Notes under the pieces: model-generated | What the model saw: only the letters and a program-made list of their open reading frames with translations | Databases searched by the model: none | What the model was told of the DNA's origin: nothing | Translations under genes and position numbers: made by a program | NCBI GenBank assembly: GCA_949318235.1 | Contig: OX439132.1 | Coordinates: 30,454,243 to 30,518,242 of the forward strand | Length of the DNA stretch: 64,000 nt | Direction: 5' to 3' | Origin: Ecdyonurus torrentis | Lineage: Eukaryota; Arthropoda; Insecta; Ephemeroptera; Heptageniidae | Shown here: piece by piece, positions 10,152 through 25,025 of the stretch | Layout of the letters: each line of letters begins with the position of its first letter | How positions within the stretch are numbered: the stretch's first letter is position 1

Positions 10152-12851
10152 AGCAGAAGCTTAGTAAAATTAATTTTAAAAAACAAAAACAGAGTTAGCA
10201 TGAAAAATGCTTTGAAATATTACGAAAAAATATTATTCTTTGAAGTTTTAAATACTGTTTGTTCTCTTGTCTGCAAAATATTATAATGAAATAGTTGTTT
10301 TTTTCTCAATTTTGTACGTAAGTGTAGTGCGTGGTTCGAAAAACATACTTTCAGGTGGTTAAGATGAGATTTCTAATTACGACTGTTTTTACTTGTAAAA
10401 TATAATTAAAGGACACTATTAAAATGTCTGATGGCTAATATTTCTCTATTAAAATTAAGTTTATCCACTTCAGTCCCAGTATACAACACAGTGGATATTA
10501 GATAACTCAATAAAAAAAAATAAAAAAAATAGAAGAAATTGAGATAAAAATACAAAAATTGGACCAGAAAAAAAAAGCTTTTTAATTTACGTGTTTTTAA
10601 AAGCGATTTTAAGCATTCTAGAGTTGGTAGATGGTCCGCAAAAGTAAGAAAACTTTTTTGTCAAAAGAGATATATTTTTGTCAAAAGCACAAAAACGTGA
10701 TTAAAATATACCACAGAGAAATAAATTTTAAAAAAGTTGAGATTTGAATAGGATATCTCTCTATTTTTAAAATGTGTATAATATTAATACTATTAACTTG
10801 AATAAGACTTGAATAACTTGATTAAGATATTGTGTGCTGAAAGTACGTGATATTATGTAAAAAAAAAATACTTATTTAATACGTTCATTCAATTGAATAT
10901 TTTCAATAGATGGTAAATTATAATAGTGAAAAGAACTTTTTTTATATATATACATATTTTGAGTATATAAAAAAAATCCAATTATTTTTTTGTATATGGT
11001 AAAAAACAGATACAATGAAACAGAATAGACATGCCACAGAGTATAGCATGGCAAGCAGGCAAGATTCTTTATTATATATGTATAAGGGGGGAATTGAAAG
11101 AGTTAGCGGGTGGAAAATGTGTTTTGCGTGGTTCATGGTGCACAAGCTGATAGCAAATTGAGTTCTCACGAACAACATACGCCACACAAGGATGTCACAC
11201 ACTTGAGCTTAACTTGTGAATACATATGGAGATCTTCGTGATCCACACAACAACCTTACTAAAAAAAATCTACTCTATACAGTATACTTGAATTGATCTT
11301 TTTTGCATTATCAAGTATTTGTAAAAGGACATTGTCATGATATTAAAAGTTTTTCAATTTACATTGGTGGTTTTAAATATACGATATATTATATATATAT
11401 ATATATATAATAAACTTTATGCTATACTTTCCGTGACCCTTTCCCCAAGATTGATTTAATCCTTAAACTTTTATTTTTCCTTATTTTAAGACAAATATTA
11501 AAACAAATTGTATTTCATAATGAGATTTAAATACTTGATTATCATTTTCATTTGTTTTGTTAATAACAATCTTCATAACTGCAAATCTAAAAATATAAAG
11601 ATGAATATTTTTTCTTACTAACCCGTTCTTTATAAACACACGGACTGTACAAATAATATTTACCCAAAAATAAATCTACATATATTATATTTATCTGTCT
11701 TCAAAATACACAAATAACATTTCTGTAGAATATGTGTGAATATTTTTTATGATTTATACCTCGCTAAGTGCAATGTCACCGTGACCACAAACTAAATATT
11801 TCAAGTAGGAAACGACATTTTTCACATACAAAGATAACGTCGGTAACACAAACACATCACGTAGTAAATAACCTTACTTTTTCTCAATTTTTTGTGAAAG
11901 GTTTATATTCGTACACTTTTTTGTATTATTATTTGTATTTATATAGCAAAATGTAGCAAACAAAAATCTAATAATAATATTGTGAAAAACACTACTGTCA
12001 ACACATTTAAGAAAAAATTAAATTAACTAATATTTAAATTGAAGGTTGTAGGGGTCTTGTAATAAAAAATTTAAGATTTCACATATCTATATTTTAATCT
12101 TAATGAAAAAAAACTTCAAATTTTATATCATAATATAATTTAGAACATGTTTCCGTTAATCATGAAAATAAAATATAAAAATCGTCTTAAATCATGAATC
12201 GATTGCCTCGTAAAATAAAATTATTAAACTTTTTTTTTTTAACTTAGTAAGTTAAAAAAATACTATTACATTTCATTTATTATTTTTTTCTCTCGTTAAA
12301 GATAATAACTTTATTACAAATCGATTAAAACATAAAAAAAAGCAAAGTTGGCAGTGACAAACAGACGGCATATGACTTTAGTTTGTATGATATCCAAGAA
12401 TCGTATATACACAACCTGTAGAGTTTATTATATCATAATAAAATAAAAATGTCTAAAAAGGCAAGAAGATGACAACAATTTTTTTTTTTGCTTTCTTTTG
12501 CTTCTCTCGTGCAAAAATTTCTTTAGCATTTTGACTTGAGTTTTACGTGCGAAACACTTGTCATAATATCGTACCGTCTCTTTGACACTAAAAGTTTTGT
12601 AATGCCATGAAAAAAAAAAAAAAAAAGTTACATTAGAGCTTTTATACTTTTTTGACATGCGAAGATTTTTTTATATGTCCTCTTCTTATTCGCCTTTTAT
12701 CGATTACCTTATAGATGATATTAGAATTCAATACTAATTTAAAGTAGATAGCTCGAGTACGTCCAAGTGATATCATTTTTATTGTATACTGAATACTGGT
12801 AACAACATTTTCAACAATTTTATATACTAAAATTTGCAAGTAAAGAGCAGA

Positions 12852-12855
<4 letters not shown>
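10150..12855. other. Gene-free AT-rich DNA
   Basis: About 2.7 kb with no recognisable gene or dispersed repeat. It has a (TA)n tract near 11390-11410, several A/T runs of 8-18 bases (e.g. 12609-12626) and chance frames up to 86 residues without domains. Confidence 0.6.
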
Positions 12856-12892
<37 letters not shown>

Positions 12893-13345
12893 ATTTATTT
12901 TTTTATTACCTATATGAAATATTTATTCATGTATATTAGTTTACTCTTCTGTGTGCTCATAAATTTTATAAATAAAAAAGTGTACTTTTCATTCATCTTT
13001 ACCGTTATTACCCGAGTTATTACGAGTTAAAGTTGAAGTCTTGAATTTTATTATCCAGCACACTTCCACGAAATCACATTATAATATTGTGCTATTGTGC
13101 TATACACCTTTGACATACTCTCGTCAAAAGATCTTGAAGCAACTGTCTAATTACAATTGGTCAGTGCAATTACATCAATCATGGACCTACCAAATGATGC
13201 TGTGTGTCGTCATATAGAATGTGTGTTAACATGCAGCGTGCAACATGTTAAGCTCTCACACTTTACATGATGCATCTAGTAAGGGATCGAACCTGTAATC
13301 ATTGAGCTCATTGAAGAGTACTTCCAGCCCTACCACCTCGGTTCA
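12856..13345 (-). mobile_element. tRNA-derived SINE-like element, copy 1
   Basis: On the minus strand an A-box-like TGGTAGGGCTG (13325-13335, one mismatch to TRGYNNARNNG) is followed about 32 bases later by a perfect RNA polymerase III B box GGTTCGATCCC (13283-13293). This spacing is typical of tRNA-type internal promoters. The body downstream (13144-13280) is shared with the element at 47779-48241, including GTGTGAGAGC, CATGTTGCACGCTGCATG and GTAATTGCACTGACC. A 34-base T run at 12856-12889 would be the poly(A) tail in this orientation, preceded by GGTAAAA in both copies. The sequence between 12890 and 13140 does not obviously match copy 2, so the 3' extent is inferred. No target-site duplication was found. 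Confidence 0.6.
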
Positions 13346-15479
13346 ATTATCTTGAAGTGTTTTAATGCATGGTACTATTGTAAAAGTTACACAAATACAA
13401 TCTAAAATTCCTAAAATACTTTTGTTTTAATTATTTCTAACATTTATATTCATTTAATAACTGAAAAAACAATCTAAAATTAAAACCTTTAGATTTATTT
13501 ATTACTGTTTATGCATAAAAAATTCTTTCTTTAAAAATTATCTCATTAGTAAAAAAAGAATGATTTGAAATAATATATTTCTAACATATTTAAATTCCCT
13601 TTCCTTACGAAAAATGCAACTTGTGCAGTTTAATATAATATTTCTCATAAAGGAAAGATATTAAAGACATGATGATGAAATCAAATTAGGAAAATGAATG
13701 CGATGTCTGCGTGCTTTTATTGTTTACGAGCGTCGAGAGAATAGAAATGAAGATTGTGTCTGACATAAAAAATATGACAGAAGAATATTTAATTTCTGAA
13801 ATGTTATACAGAAAAGTTATGAAGAATAAGACTTTACATTTATAGCATAATAAAATTTAGGCAAACAATAAAAAAAAAATACATTTCAAAAATATAAATT
13901 AAAACTTTTTTATACTTTTTTTTTTGTCTCCTTTGCAATATATATAAAAACATTGTTTAAAAGTAATATAAAAAATAATATAACATTTTAAAAAATAGAA
14001 TTTTATAATTGTATATTATATGTTAATCATTTTTTAAATATAGAAATGTAGTGGTTTTTATATGAAATAATGAAACGTTTACGTGAAAAAAGTTTGAAAT
14101 TATTTTAGTTTTTTTTTCTTATTCTAAGTGTCGTTTTTTTTATTTATACTCGTACAAATGAGTCCATACAGACCAAAAAGTGTTGCCACGCTATCAAATT
14201 TTACAAAAAAAAAAAAAAAAAGAAAAAAAAGAAAGAAAAGAAAAAGACATACTTGCCCTAGATGGTTAAATTGTATAAGTCATTTATGAATAGTTTTAAA
14301 TATTTTATCAATTGTACTCGTTACATATTTAAATATGCAGAACGAAAATATACAATTTATGTTTCTAAACTACATGAGCAATACAGCAACTCATATGACG
14401 AAACTTTTAACTTAAAAAAAAAAGTACTTATAAAACACAAGTTAATTACTGAACTTTAATTTCCATATTTCTAGTAAATCATTTTGCACGATTTATTTTA
14501 CAAAACAAAAAGTCCTGAGTTAAACTAAAAATAAAGGGAAAAGATAGGAAAAGAAATTCTTTTTGCAACTTTATACACGATATTAAATCACACAGCGTTG
14601 CCGGTAAAAGTATGTTCAAAACATAAGACCATAATTAAAATTTATAAAATATAGCCTTAAATTTTTTGCTAACGTTTACGTTCTTTTATCCTTCTTTTTA
14701 GTTACTAAAATATAAAAATGTTGCCCTGTAGGCTATAAAAATATAAAATCTAGTTAAGAAATTTTAATGTTATTCTAAATTATTTAAAAATCTAATGGTT
14801 ATATTATAACTTTTAAATTAATATCTGATAATATGTAAGACAATTTCAATCAATAATTATGATTAAGTAATAAAAATAATAATAATTTTTACTGAGGAAA
14901 ATCAGGCTTAGAAGCTCTAAATTTAATCAATACGATTTGGTTTCTATTCAATTCTGTTATATAATACATTAATATGAATAATGTCATACAGTAAATACAG
15001 TAAATACAGTCAATACAGTAATACAGTAATTTTTAACTGTTTTTAAGCAATAAAAACTTTTTTAAATATTTACTCTCGATATACTTGCTATCCAAATTGC
15101 AAGTAATTTGCATGCCTAATTTTCATATAAAAATAAATACACAGTACACAAAACTAGAAAAAATATATTTCCAGAATAATTTGTTGCATGATACTTTATT
15201 GCAACCTGTAATTAAGTAATAAGGATTAAAATTTATAAGTATTAAGTTTAATATCACACTGATAACATTTCAAATTTATGTATTTATCCTTTATTTAAAA
15301 TCTTAGAAAAAAAATATACATATTTTTAAAACCAAATTTTTTATAGTTTTGTTACGGCTATGGTCTCATTTACAGTTTTAAATACTTAATTAAGCTCTAA
15401 AAAAATTATAACTGCGATGAAAAAGCAATGTCACTAAAATATACTTTCTATGTTAATATATCTCTACGTACTCAAGTTC
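13346..15479. other. Gene-free AT-rich DNA
   Basis: No gene or known repeat. It has an impure A run at 14204-14246 (AAAAG-rich), a short degenerate tandem repeat of ATACAGTAA at about 14987-15030, and chance frames of up to 65 residues. Confidence 0.6.
14987..15030 (+). repeat. Degenerate (ATACAGTAA)n short tandem repeat
   Basis: Five imperfect units of 7-9 bases built on ATACAGTAA, readable in the sequence. Confidence 0.8.
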
Positions 15480-15850
15480 TGAAATGGGCAGTTAATCAAA
15501 ATCAATGATATTCAAATGGGCAAACTGATGCTCAATTTTCTCGAAAACAAGATGGTTAAATAAAACTAAAACAAAACGTAGTCGATAGAGTATGACAATA
15601 TCTATAACATCAGAAAGTTTTAAAAAAAGTTATCGATTCACTTTTTTTTTTTTAATTGAAAAAACAAAAACACAATGCTAATCATATGCAAATTGTAACC
15701 CTAATTATCTCTAGATTTCAATGGACACTTCAATGTTTTGATAACTGGAGCTTGTAGATCATCCCTTTTTTTAACCCCCTTAAAATTTTTAAAAAAGGTT
15801 ATCGATTGAATTTTGAGATTTTTGAGATATTTCGATTTTTCCAGGTCTGA
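15480..15850. repeat. Possible decayed repeat with direct internal repeat
   Basis: TTTAAAAAAAGTTATCGATT near 15619-15638 recurs as TTTTAAAAAAGGTTATCGAT near 15787-15806. This suggests an old duplicated or inserted element. No ends or other copies were found in the window. Confidence 0.25.
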
Positions 15851-16555
15851 GGTTAATCCTTAAATTCAGAATGTATCTAGATCGTGATCAGCACAAGGCA
15901 ACAATACAACGATTGATTACACTTCAGTTTGTTAATGTCAACACATACATTAATTCATTAGCATGACTAAATTTCAGTGTTACTAACAATAGTAAACATT
16001 CATACTGTTAAGAACAAAGCAAAATGAAGAATTATGCAAGCTTTCTCCATAAGATTAACATAATAGTAAAATATAATAATAATATACAGTTATACACTAC
16101 TTATTTGATAGACGTTTTGTAGCCCCTTGATTTAATTATTATAGGCAACCAGCGTAACGTACGTACACAAAAAATTACATAACTTTTAGGATACTTTTCG
16201 TAAAATGAAATGACATTTTAAAATGAAGAAAAGAACTAAACTGCTTTATTTTTACTGCTATACAATTTCAAAGTGTATTGTGTTACTTTAAATTCTCTCT
16301 CTTTCTCGTCATTGGTTAAATCAATAGGAAAGAGCAAAAAACTGTGACAAAAAAAAAAAAAAAAAAAAAAAAGGTAGCGTTATTCCATTTCCATTATTTT
16401 TTTCTCCTTTTGAGTTTTTTTTCCAAAATATACATTTCCTTAAGATCAAAGGAAAGCATAAAAAAATTTACACTTTTAAAAGTATTATTTTAGTTTCTTT
16501 CTGTTTTTTACTAAAAGCAGTCAATATAAAATAACAATATTATATACGAGATCAG

Positions 16556-16560
<5 letters not shown>
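15851..16560. other. Gene-free AT-rich DNA
   Basis: Contains a 24-base A run at 16349-16372 and nothing else recognisable. Confidence 0.6.

Positions 16561-16561
<1 letters not shown>

Positions 16562-16612
<51 letters not shown>
16562..16612. repeat. (GA)n microsatellite
   Basis: About 50 bases of pure GA. Confidence 0.97.
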
Positions 16613-16614
<2 letters not shown>

Positions 16615-17451
16615 CGAAAAATCCCCCTTTCAAATGATCTATCAATATCAATTTTCCATGAGAGGCATATGTTGTTTTCAATTTAAATATAAATTTTGAG
16701 AAAAATAATGTTATATTCTGCCTTCTTTTACTAAGCTTGCTTTCAATTTGACTGCGTTTGTTCAGATTTTCTAAAAACATTTCATACATAATATACACTG
16801 GGAAAATTGAAGAAAAAAAAGCTCACAAACGTAAAAGTCTTTTTTCCCCTGAATTATAACTTTTTTTCAAAACATATTTTTGCATTAAAAACAATTTTTG
16901 TTTTCAGTATTTATTTTATATTCTCGTCAAAAAAGAAAAAAAGAAAAAAAAAAGTAAAAAGTAAAATATTTTATAGTAAGTTTTCTTTAAAAGTTTTTTT
17001 TATATAAATTATGTAGTATTTTGGTTATACATTAAAGAAACATTGCAGGTATCACTATAGGATTGAAACACTCTATACACTTGACTTGTAAAGCATTCCG
17101 TCTTCTTATGTATTAGGTAAACATACGTCTCTCTCTCTCTCTCTGCCTACCTCTCGGACCCCATAGAATACATCAAAGTAAACAATACTGCAGAGAAACA
17201 CAAATGTAGTACGCAACTCTAAACATTAAAGCCAACACTTACGTACATACACCAAGCATGCAACTTTCTCAATATTTACTCATTATTATGCTGTTTTGAT
17301 TTCTACACATATATTATCACGTGCAACGTGTAATAGAGTAATTTATTATATTTACTTGAGCATTATTACGTAATATTGCATAGTTTAAATTCATATTTAT
17401 GATTATTTTACGATATAAAACAACACATGAAACTTAAATTATTAAAGGCGT
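16613..17451. other. Gene-free AT-rich DNA
   Basis: Contains a short TC run at 17129-17143 and a GC-richer patch at about 17040-17300 without a recognisable exon. Confidence 0.6.
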
Positions 17452-17799
17452 AGAACACCTTGAACAAAAAAGCTGTGTAATATCCTAAAAAACCTGAAAA
17501 TCAACGTTGATTTGGCCGGAGTCATTGATTTCTAATTTATTTTCCATTCACAAAATGCCACTGGCGGTCACTGATGTCACAGTTTGCTTTTTTTACGCGC
17601 GCGTAAACCGGGCGAGCTGTGACGTCAGTGACCACCAGTGGCATTTTGTAAATGGAAAATAAATTAGAAATCAATGAGTCCGGCCAAATCAACGTTGCTT
17701 GCTTGCCATATTGCTTGCCATATGATTGATTGATTGTTGATTTTCAGGTTTGTTAGGATATTACACAGCTTTTTTGTGCAAGGTGTTTTACGCCTTTAA
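17452..17799. mobile_element. MITE-2 copy a (long palindrome, TTAA ends)
   Basis: The ends TTAAAGGCGTAGAACACCTT and (complement of the right end) TTAAAGGCGTAAAACACCTT begin and finish with TTAA. The two arms are complementary almost throughout: GAAAATCAACGTTGATTTGG, CCGGAGTCATTGATTTC and CACTGGCGGTCACTGATGTC are mirrored on the right, where the CRE palindrome is intact (17620-17627). The centre is TTTACGCGCGCGTAAA. The right arm has an extra ~38 bp made of repeated GCTTGCCATATT and GATT units that the left arm lacks. A single-stranded copy would fold into a long hairpin. There is no coding capacity. Confidence 0.95.
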
Positions 17800-18214
17800 G
17801 CAAAAATATTATATTTTTATTACATTTTTTGTATACGATTATAACGTAACGTATCATTATAAAATGAATAAAAATATGTTATTTTACGTAATGTCATTAA
17901 ATTTGTGGTAAATTTTTTACTCTTCTAATAAAAACTAATATTTGATAACGTTATTAATGAGTGAATAACTAAATACTCTTCTGTAGTGCCGCTCTATTTG
18001 TGATAATATTTAGTTATTTTATTATAAAAATAAATATTTAAATTTTAATAAAAATATGTCATATTTCTCTAATTTCAATATTAAATATTTTCATCATGTT
18101 TGTATAGCAGCAATATTGATTATTAAGTTTTTATCTTTGATGCTATTGTATTTGTTATATAAATATCATAAAAAATCCTATAGTTTTTATAATTTAAAGT
18201 TCAATACTATACTA
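17800..18214. other. Gene-free AT-rich DNA
   Basis: Nothing recognised between MITE-2a and MITE-1d. Confidence 0.6.
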
Positions 18215-18665
18215 TTAAAGCCATAGACCACATGAAATAACATGTGCTTTTTAATGATCTCCAAAACTGATGACAAATTTACCAGAATGTAAATAAGGCT
18301 CCACAAGAGAGCGTGAAAGTACTGTTAAGTATGCTATTTGCTTGACAATTCTGATTTATGACGTCAGAAACAGGCAAAAATTAGTATAAAAATGTTTTGC
18401 GGGTTGCATAATTTGAAATTTTCTGACCACATCTATGGCGCTACAATTGGGTTTTGAGACAAACTGATGTAAGTCCCATCAAGTGTTTTGTGATATAAAT
18501 GCTTATGCTTTCTTAAGCTATTTAAGATAATGAGCTATTGTTGATGATTTGCTAAAATGCATTATTTTAGTTGCTCATAAAATAACTCAGAAGTGTTTAT
18601 CTCAAATAAGTTAGGATTCATAACTGAAGTAGTGCACCATTTTTTATAGTGATCTATTCCATTAA
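18215..18665 (-). mobile_element. MITE-1 copy d with ~130-bp internal insertion or divergent segment
   Basis: The left end TTAAAGCCATAGACCACATG matches the consensus, as do TGATCTCCAAAACTGATGAC, CACAAGAGAGCGTGAAA, TGACGTCA (18359-18366), CGGGTTGCAT and GGGTTTTGAGACAAACTGAT. The canonical right end is displaced: sequence departs near 18515 and the terminal block TGATCTATTCCATTAA reappears at 18650-18665. About 130 bp lies between, either a nested insertion or a local rearrangement. Confidence 0.8.
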
Positions 18666-20732
<2,067 letters not shown>

Positions 20733-21030
20733 TTAAAGGCGTAGAACATCTTGAACAAAAAAGTTGTGTAATATCCTAACAAACCTGGCCGGAGTCATTG
20801 ATTTCTAATTGTTTTTCCATCCCCACAAAATGCCGCTGGCGGTCACTGACGTCACAGCTCGCTTGTTTTACGCGCGTAAACCGGGCAAACTGTGACGTCA
20901 GTGACTGCCAGTAGCATTTTGTGAATGGAAAATAAATTAGAAATCAATGACTCCGGCCAAATCAACGTTGATTTTCAGGTTTGTTAGGATATAACACAAC
21001 TTTTTTGTTCAAGGTATTCTACGCCTTTAA
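20733..21030. mobile_element. MITE-2 copy b (compact 298-bp palindrome)
   Basis: TTAAAGGCGTAGAACATCTT at the left and AGGTATTCTACGCCTTTAA at the right, with TTAA at both boundaries. Both arms carry an intact CRE palindrome (20847-20854 and 20893-20900) around the centre TTTTACGCGCGTAAAC. The left arm lacks the AAAATCAACGTTGATTT block kept in the right arm, a small deletion. It lies in the same repeat cluster as copy a, 3 kb away. Confidence 0.95.
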
Positions 21031-22277
21031 ATATGTACAATGAACATAATGAACTTATTGTTATTAAACTTAAAAATTATAACTGACTAATAAAAACATG
21101 AATAAGAATGTTGTAAAACAGTTGGGTTCAATTGAGAGGTTTGTAGCCTGATTTCACCCAATAAAAGCCGTTAATTATTATTAGAATGTGAGATTAACAG
21201 TTATATGCTTTTATGGGTTTTGAAAATATTTCATTGATTTTAATTAAGATAATAATGATATTTTCACCAGAGATAATAAAATATGATATGGGTGATGATA
21301 AGTAAATAAAACTTATAATTTTTTACAATATTTAATTTATAATTATTCAGAATTTCAGCAAAATTAATTTTATTAAAAATGTTGCTTTAAGGTTCTGTTT
21401 ATTTTGTAGTAATTTCAACACTAATAAAAATTTTTTTTCTATTCTAAAATTGAAATGCGCAGGTGTAGATTAAATATATGTATATTATTTTCTAACATTA
21501 CAAATTAAGTACTTGCTTTAAAATTTAAAATGTTCTATATATTATTTATTCAATAAAAATGTTGTTGTTCGTATACAATAAATAAATAACTGTTGTAACC
21601 TATAAAATACTGTATAGCTTAAAGAATATTTGTGTTTATTTTTCAATAAAATTTCAAACTTTTATAACAAATAATAACAATAATAATACTGCACTCAAAA
21701 TTTGTAGAAAACCTTGTTGTTATTTTATGATAAATAAATAAAAACAAAAATATATTTCTGCTAAACAAACAGATTAAATCTATTTCATATAATATTATAA
21801 GATATATACCGATTACAAAAAGATATATCTTTGTAGAGGGTAAGTTTTTTTTTCCGGTCCGCATAAAATACGTAGATAAAAAAAAAAGATCTAAAGTATT
21901 TAGCAAACTTGTGTTCTGTGAACTCCCAAATGGGGGTAAACTGTTTAGTCAAGAGAAAATAAGATTTATTTTTTCTTTATAAACTGCTACATCTATAATC
22001 TAAGTCTTTATAAAAGATGACTTTTTTTCACCAACCTCAAACTTGTGCAAAACAGACGCGAGAGATTATCCTTGTTTTTTCATATACTTTTTTTTTTTCC
22101 TTATGTCCAACATTTTCATGTTTATTTTTCTGCTATAAATCTTTTAAAAATAACAAAGAAATAAAAAAAAATGTTAAAGCAAAAGTAACATTGAAATAAA
22201 AGAATGTGGTATATAAAAAAGCTATTTTTATGCTTGAATATTTCTCTTTGTTTTGATATTTCTATGTACTTTTTACG

Positions 22278-22280
<3 letters not shown>
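21031..22280. other. Gene-free AT-rich DNA
   Basis: AT-rich unique sequence. An 87-residue minus-strand frame at 21643-21906 has no recognisable domain. Confidence 0.6.

Positions 22281-22351
<71 letters not shown>
22281..22351. repeat. (TC)n microsatellite
   Basis: About 70 bases of pure TC. The opposite strand reads as alternating Arg-Glu in one frame. Confidence 0.97.
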
Positions 22352-22353
<2 letters not shown>

Positions 22354-23074
22354 AATTTCTTTATCTTTTTGCTTTAAAATTTCAATTATATTTTGTTGAT
22401 TTTAATACACGGGTTAATAAAAAATGGTGTTTCTCATATCTCATACATAAAATTATGAATATATTTAAAATTTGTGTTATTATTATATATTATGAATTCA
22501 ATCACACAACAATTTTTTTCTGTAATCTAAAGAAGTATTTTAGTACGACTTTTCAGGATTAGCAATAGTACGCTCAATTTTTTTTTATCTTCGTATAGGC
22601 AACTTAATCAGGGATAGATATTATAGAAATTTCGTAAATTATTTTGTACTCTAGTTATGCACTTAAAAAAAAAAGTTGTTTTTTAGAGTCTGCTGTTTTA
22701 ATATATTGTACTATTACTATCAATATTATTTAATTAGTGATTAAAAGTAATTTTAAATTTAGTTAAAGAAAATTTCATTGAACAGCATAATACCCAACAT
22801 AGTTACCTATTCAGTTTTTTTTAGCGTGTATATCTGTTTAAATCTACATAATTTCTTCTGTAATTAAAATATATATTTGAAAGTATTTTCTTCTACGATT
22901 ATTGTCGTCATTAGTTTTCATTGTTATTATTTTTTTTTACTGTAGTATCATCCTGATTATTTAATGATCTGAAGATTTGGGGAAATAAGTTTTTCCTTAA
23001 AGTTTGTCTAATGTTTTTTTTAGGATCACATTATGTTTTACTGAGGATTGAATTTTTATCCTTCTTATAGCTCT

Positions 23075-23078
<4 letters not shown>

Positions 23079-23118
<40 letters not shown>
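23079..23118. repeat. (GA)n microsatellite
   Basis: About 40 bases of pure GA. Confidence 0.97.
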
Positions 23119-23123
<5 letters not shown>

Positions 23124-24358
23124 TTAGTTATTTGCCATTCCCTTTTATGTGAGTGACACTTGTCTTTTATGCTCACAACTTAAACCTTTCTCTCTGCTTT
23201 AAACTATTGGATGCTTGTGATAAAACTGTCATTTCTTTTTCAATCTTTTAAGGATTAAGATATATATTTTTTTTATAAAATCATGTGTTAGCAACATAAG
23301 ATAACTCACTGTCAAAATCTATAAATATTATCTTTGAAATAGTAAAAATTTAAGTTGTATGAAATTTTTTTTTTTTTGTAAATCTTTATGCTGATAGAAT
23401 TATTTTTATAAATTGAATATAAGGAAAATTAAAATATCCCAAAAAAATTGTAATAATTTTTTAAATCTAAATCAGAAAACAAAGCACAAAAATAATTGTC
23501 AAAATAGTATACTGAAAGAGCTAAAGTACTGGTTCTTAAAACGTTCATTGCACTTATACTTTACTTCGTAATAAAATTTACACATTTTTTTTAACGAAGA
23601 GTTGTCAAAAACACCTAAAACATACACCTTAAGTGTTTAAACTACCTTAAAGAAATACAACCTAATGTAATGATGCATTATATAAAGACATTAACGTATA
23701 TATGTATAAAAAATATACCATTTTTTTTTAACACTTGCGTGTTCTTTTTTATAACATAAATATATAAAAACTATTTGAACAAAATGTATTCTTCATTAAA
23801 TGTAATGTTAAAATATAACGCAAGAAATATTTTTTTTAGATCCCCAAAGGAATCATGAACTATGTAATGACATTATAAATATGAAAATTGTAATTACACT
23901 GTTATTTGTCTTGTAACGGTTTTTATAAAAAATGTATACAATTTACATTAAACAAAACATTTTTATACGTTTATTTTAATGAGATATAGTAATGTGTGCA
24001 TGTAAATATTATGTTGAAAAGTATGAAAGAACATTAGCTATACCTTTGTCTCTTAAAATGGTATAAGTATAATGCGTAATACTAAAATTTCTATAGTAAA
24101 TTTAATAAAAATCTAGGTCATATTTTAAACAAGCATTTTTAAACTTCGTAATACCTTAATATGACAAAATACTTCAGTATATAAAAAAATGCTCTTATTA
24201 ATTTGAAAAGTTGTAAAGTGCATTTACAATAATACTTATTTATAAAAAAAATTAATAAGTATAATTATAATTATTTGAATTTAATGACTTACAATTAAAT
24301 CGAAATTTAAATTCATAATTATAAAATCTCTTTTAATTTTTTTATTATTATTATTTAG
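23119..24358. other. Gene-free AT-rich DNA
   Basis: Nothing recognised apart from short T runs and AT-rich unique sequence. The interval 22352-23078 is equally featureless. Confidence 0.6.
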
Positions 24359-24424
24359 TTGTTGTTGTTGTTGTTTTGGTTTTGGTTTTGGTGTTGGTTT
24401 TGGTTTTGGTTTTGGTTTTGGTTG
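24359..24424 (+). repeat. (GTT)n followed by (GGTTTT)n short tandem repeat
   Basis: About six GTT units run into eight GG pairs spaced mostly by TTTT, with one variant spacer (TGTT). The regular GG spacing could support a two-tetrad G-quadruplex on the plus strand. It is not a telomere: the tract is only ~50 bp, internal, and has GG rather than GGG or GGGG. Confidence 0.9.
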
Positions 24425-24943
24425 TTTTTTTGGTCTTTTTCATATAAAGTTTCGTTCTATTGGCATAGAAATAATATGTATTTAAATGGAGTTTTGAGTC
24501 AACTGAAATCTCCATACGATCGCATTGTATGACCATAAACTAATAGAATTCAATTATTTTATGAAAGAGACTGTACATACAAGGAAATAGTGTACATCGT
24601 TTACGTTACAAAGATAACAAATCATTTAACTAGCAACATTTCATATATATTTACTTTGAAGTAATGTGGCTGCAATAAATGAACTAAAATCTTTTGTTTA
24701 ATAATTATTATAACAAAAATATATCATCTATTCATTCATTTAAATGAGTATATAATATTTATCATTAAAAGCAGACATTATTTTACATTAATAATTAAAC
24801 ATGGGTAGTTGCAAAATTATAATGTTTTATTTGTTATTATTACTTTGTTTTACATGTTATTGCTATATTTATGAATAAAAGCTAATACATACAGCCTTTT
24901 TACTTATTCATATTTTATGTATATGGTTCATTTAGTATAAATA
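24425..24943. other. Gene-free AT-rich DNA
   Basis: Nothing recognised. Confidence 0.6.

Positions 24944-25021
<78 letters not shown>
24944..25021. repeat. Compound (TC)n(TA)n microsatellite
   Basis: About 20 bases of CT then about 58 bases of TA, in the same order as at 19560-19722. Confidence 0.95.

Positions 25022-25025
<4 letters not shown>

Noticed and set aside
13283..13335. A functional tRNA gene
   Set aside because: A and B boxes are present, but the acceptor, anticodon and T stems do not pair convincingly and the sequence continues into a repeat body, so it is a tRNA-derived SINE head.
24374..24424. Telomeric repeat
   Set aside because: The GGTTTT unit is short of G for a telomere, the tract is ~50 bp, internal and adjoins (GTT)n.
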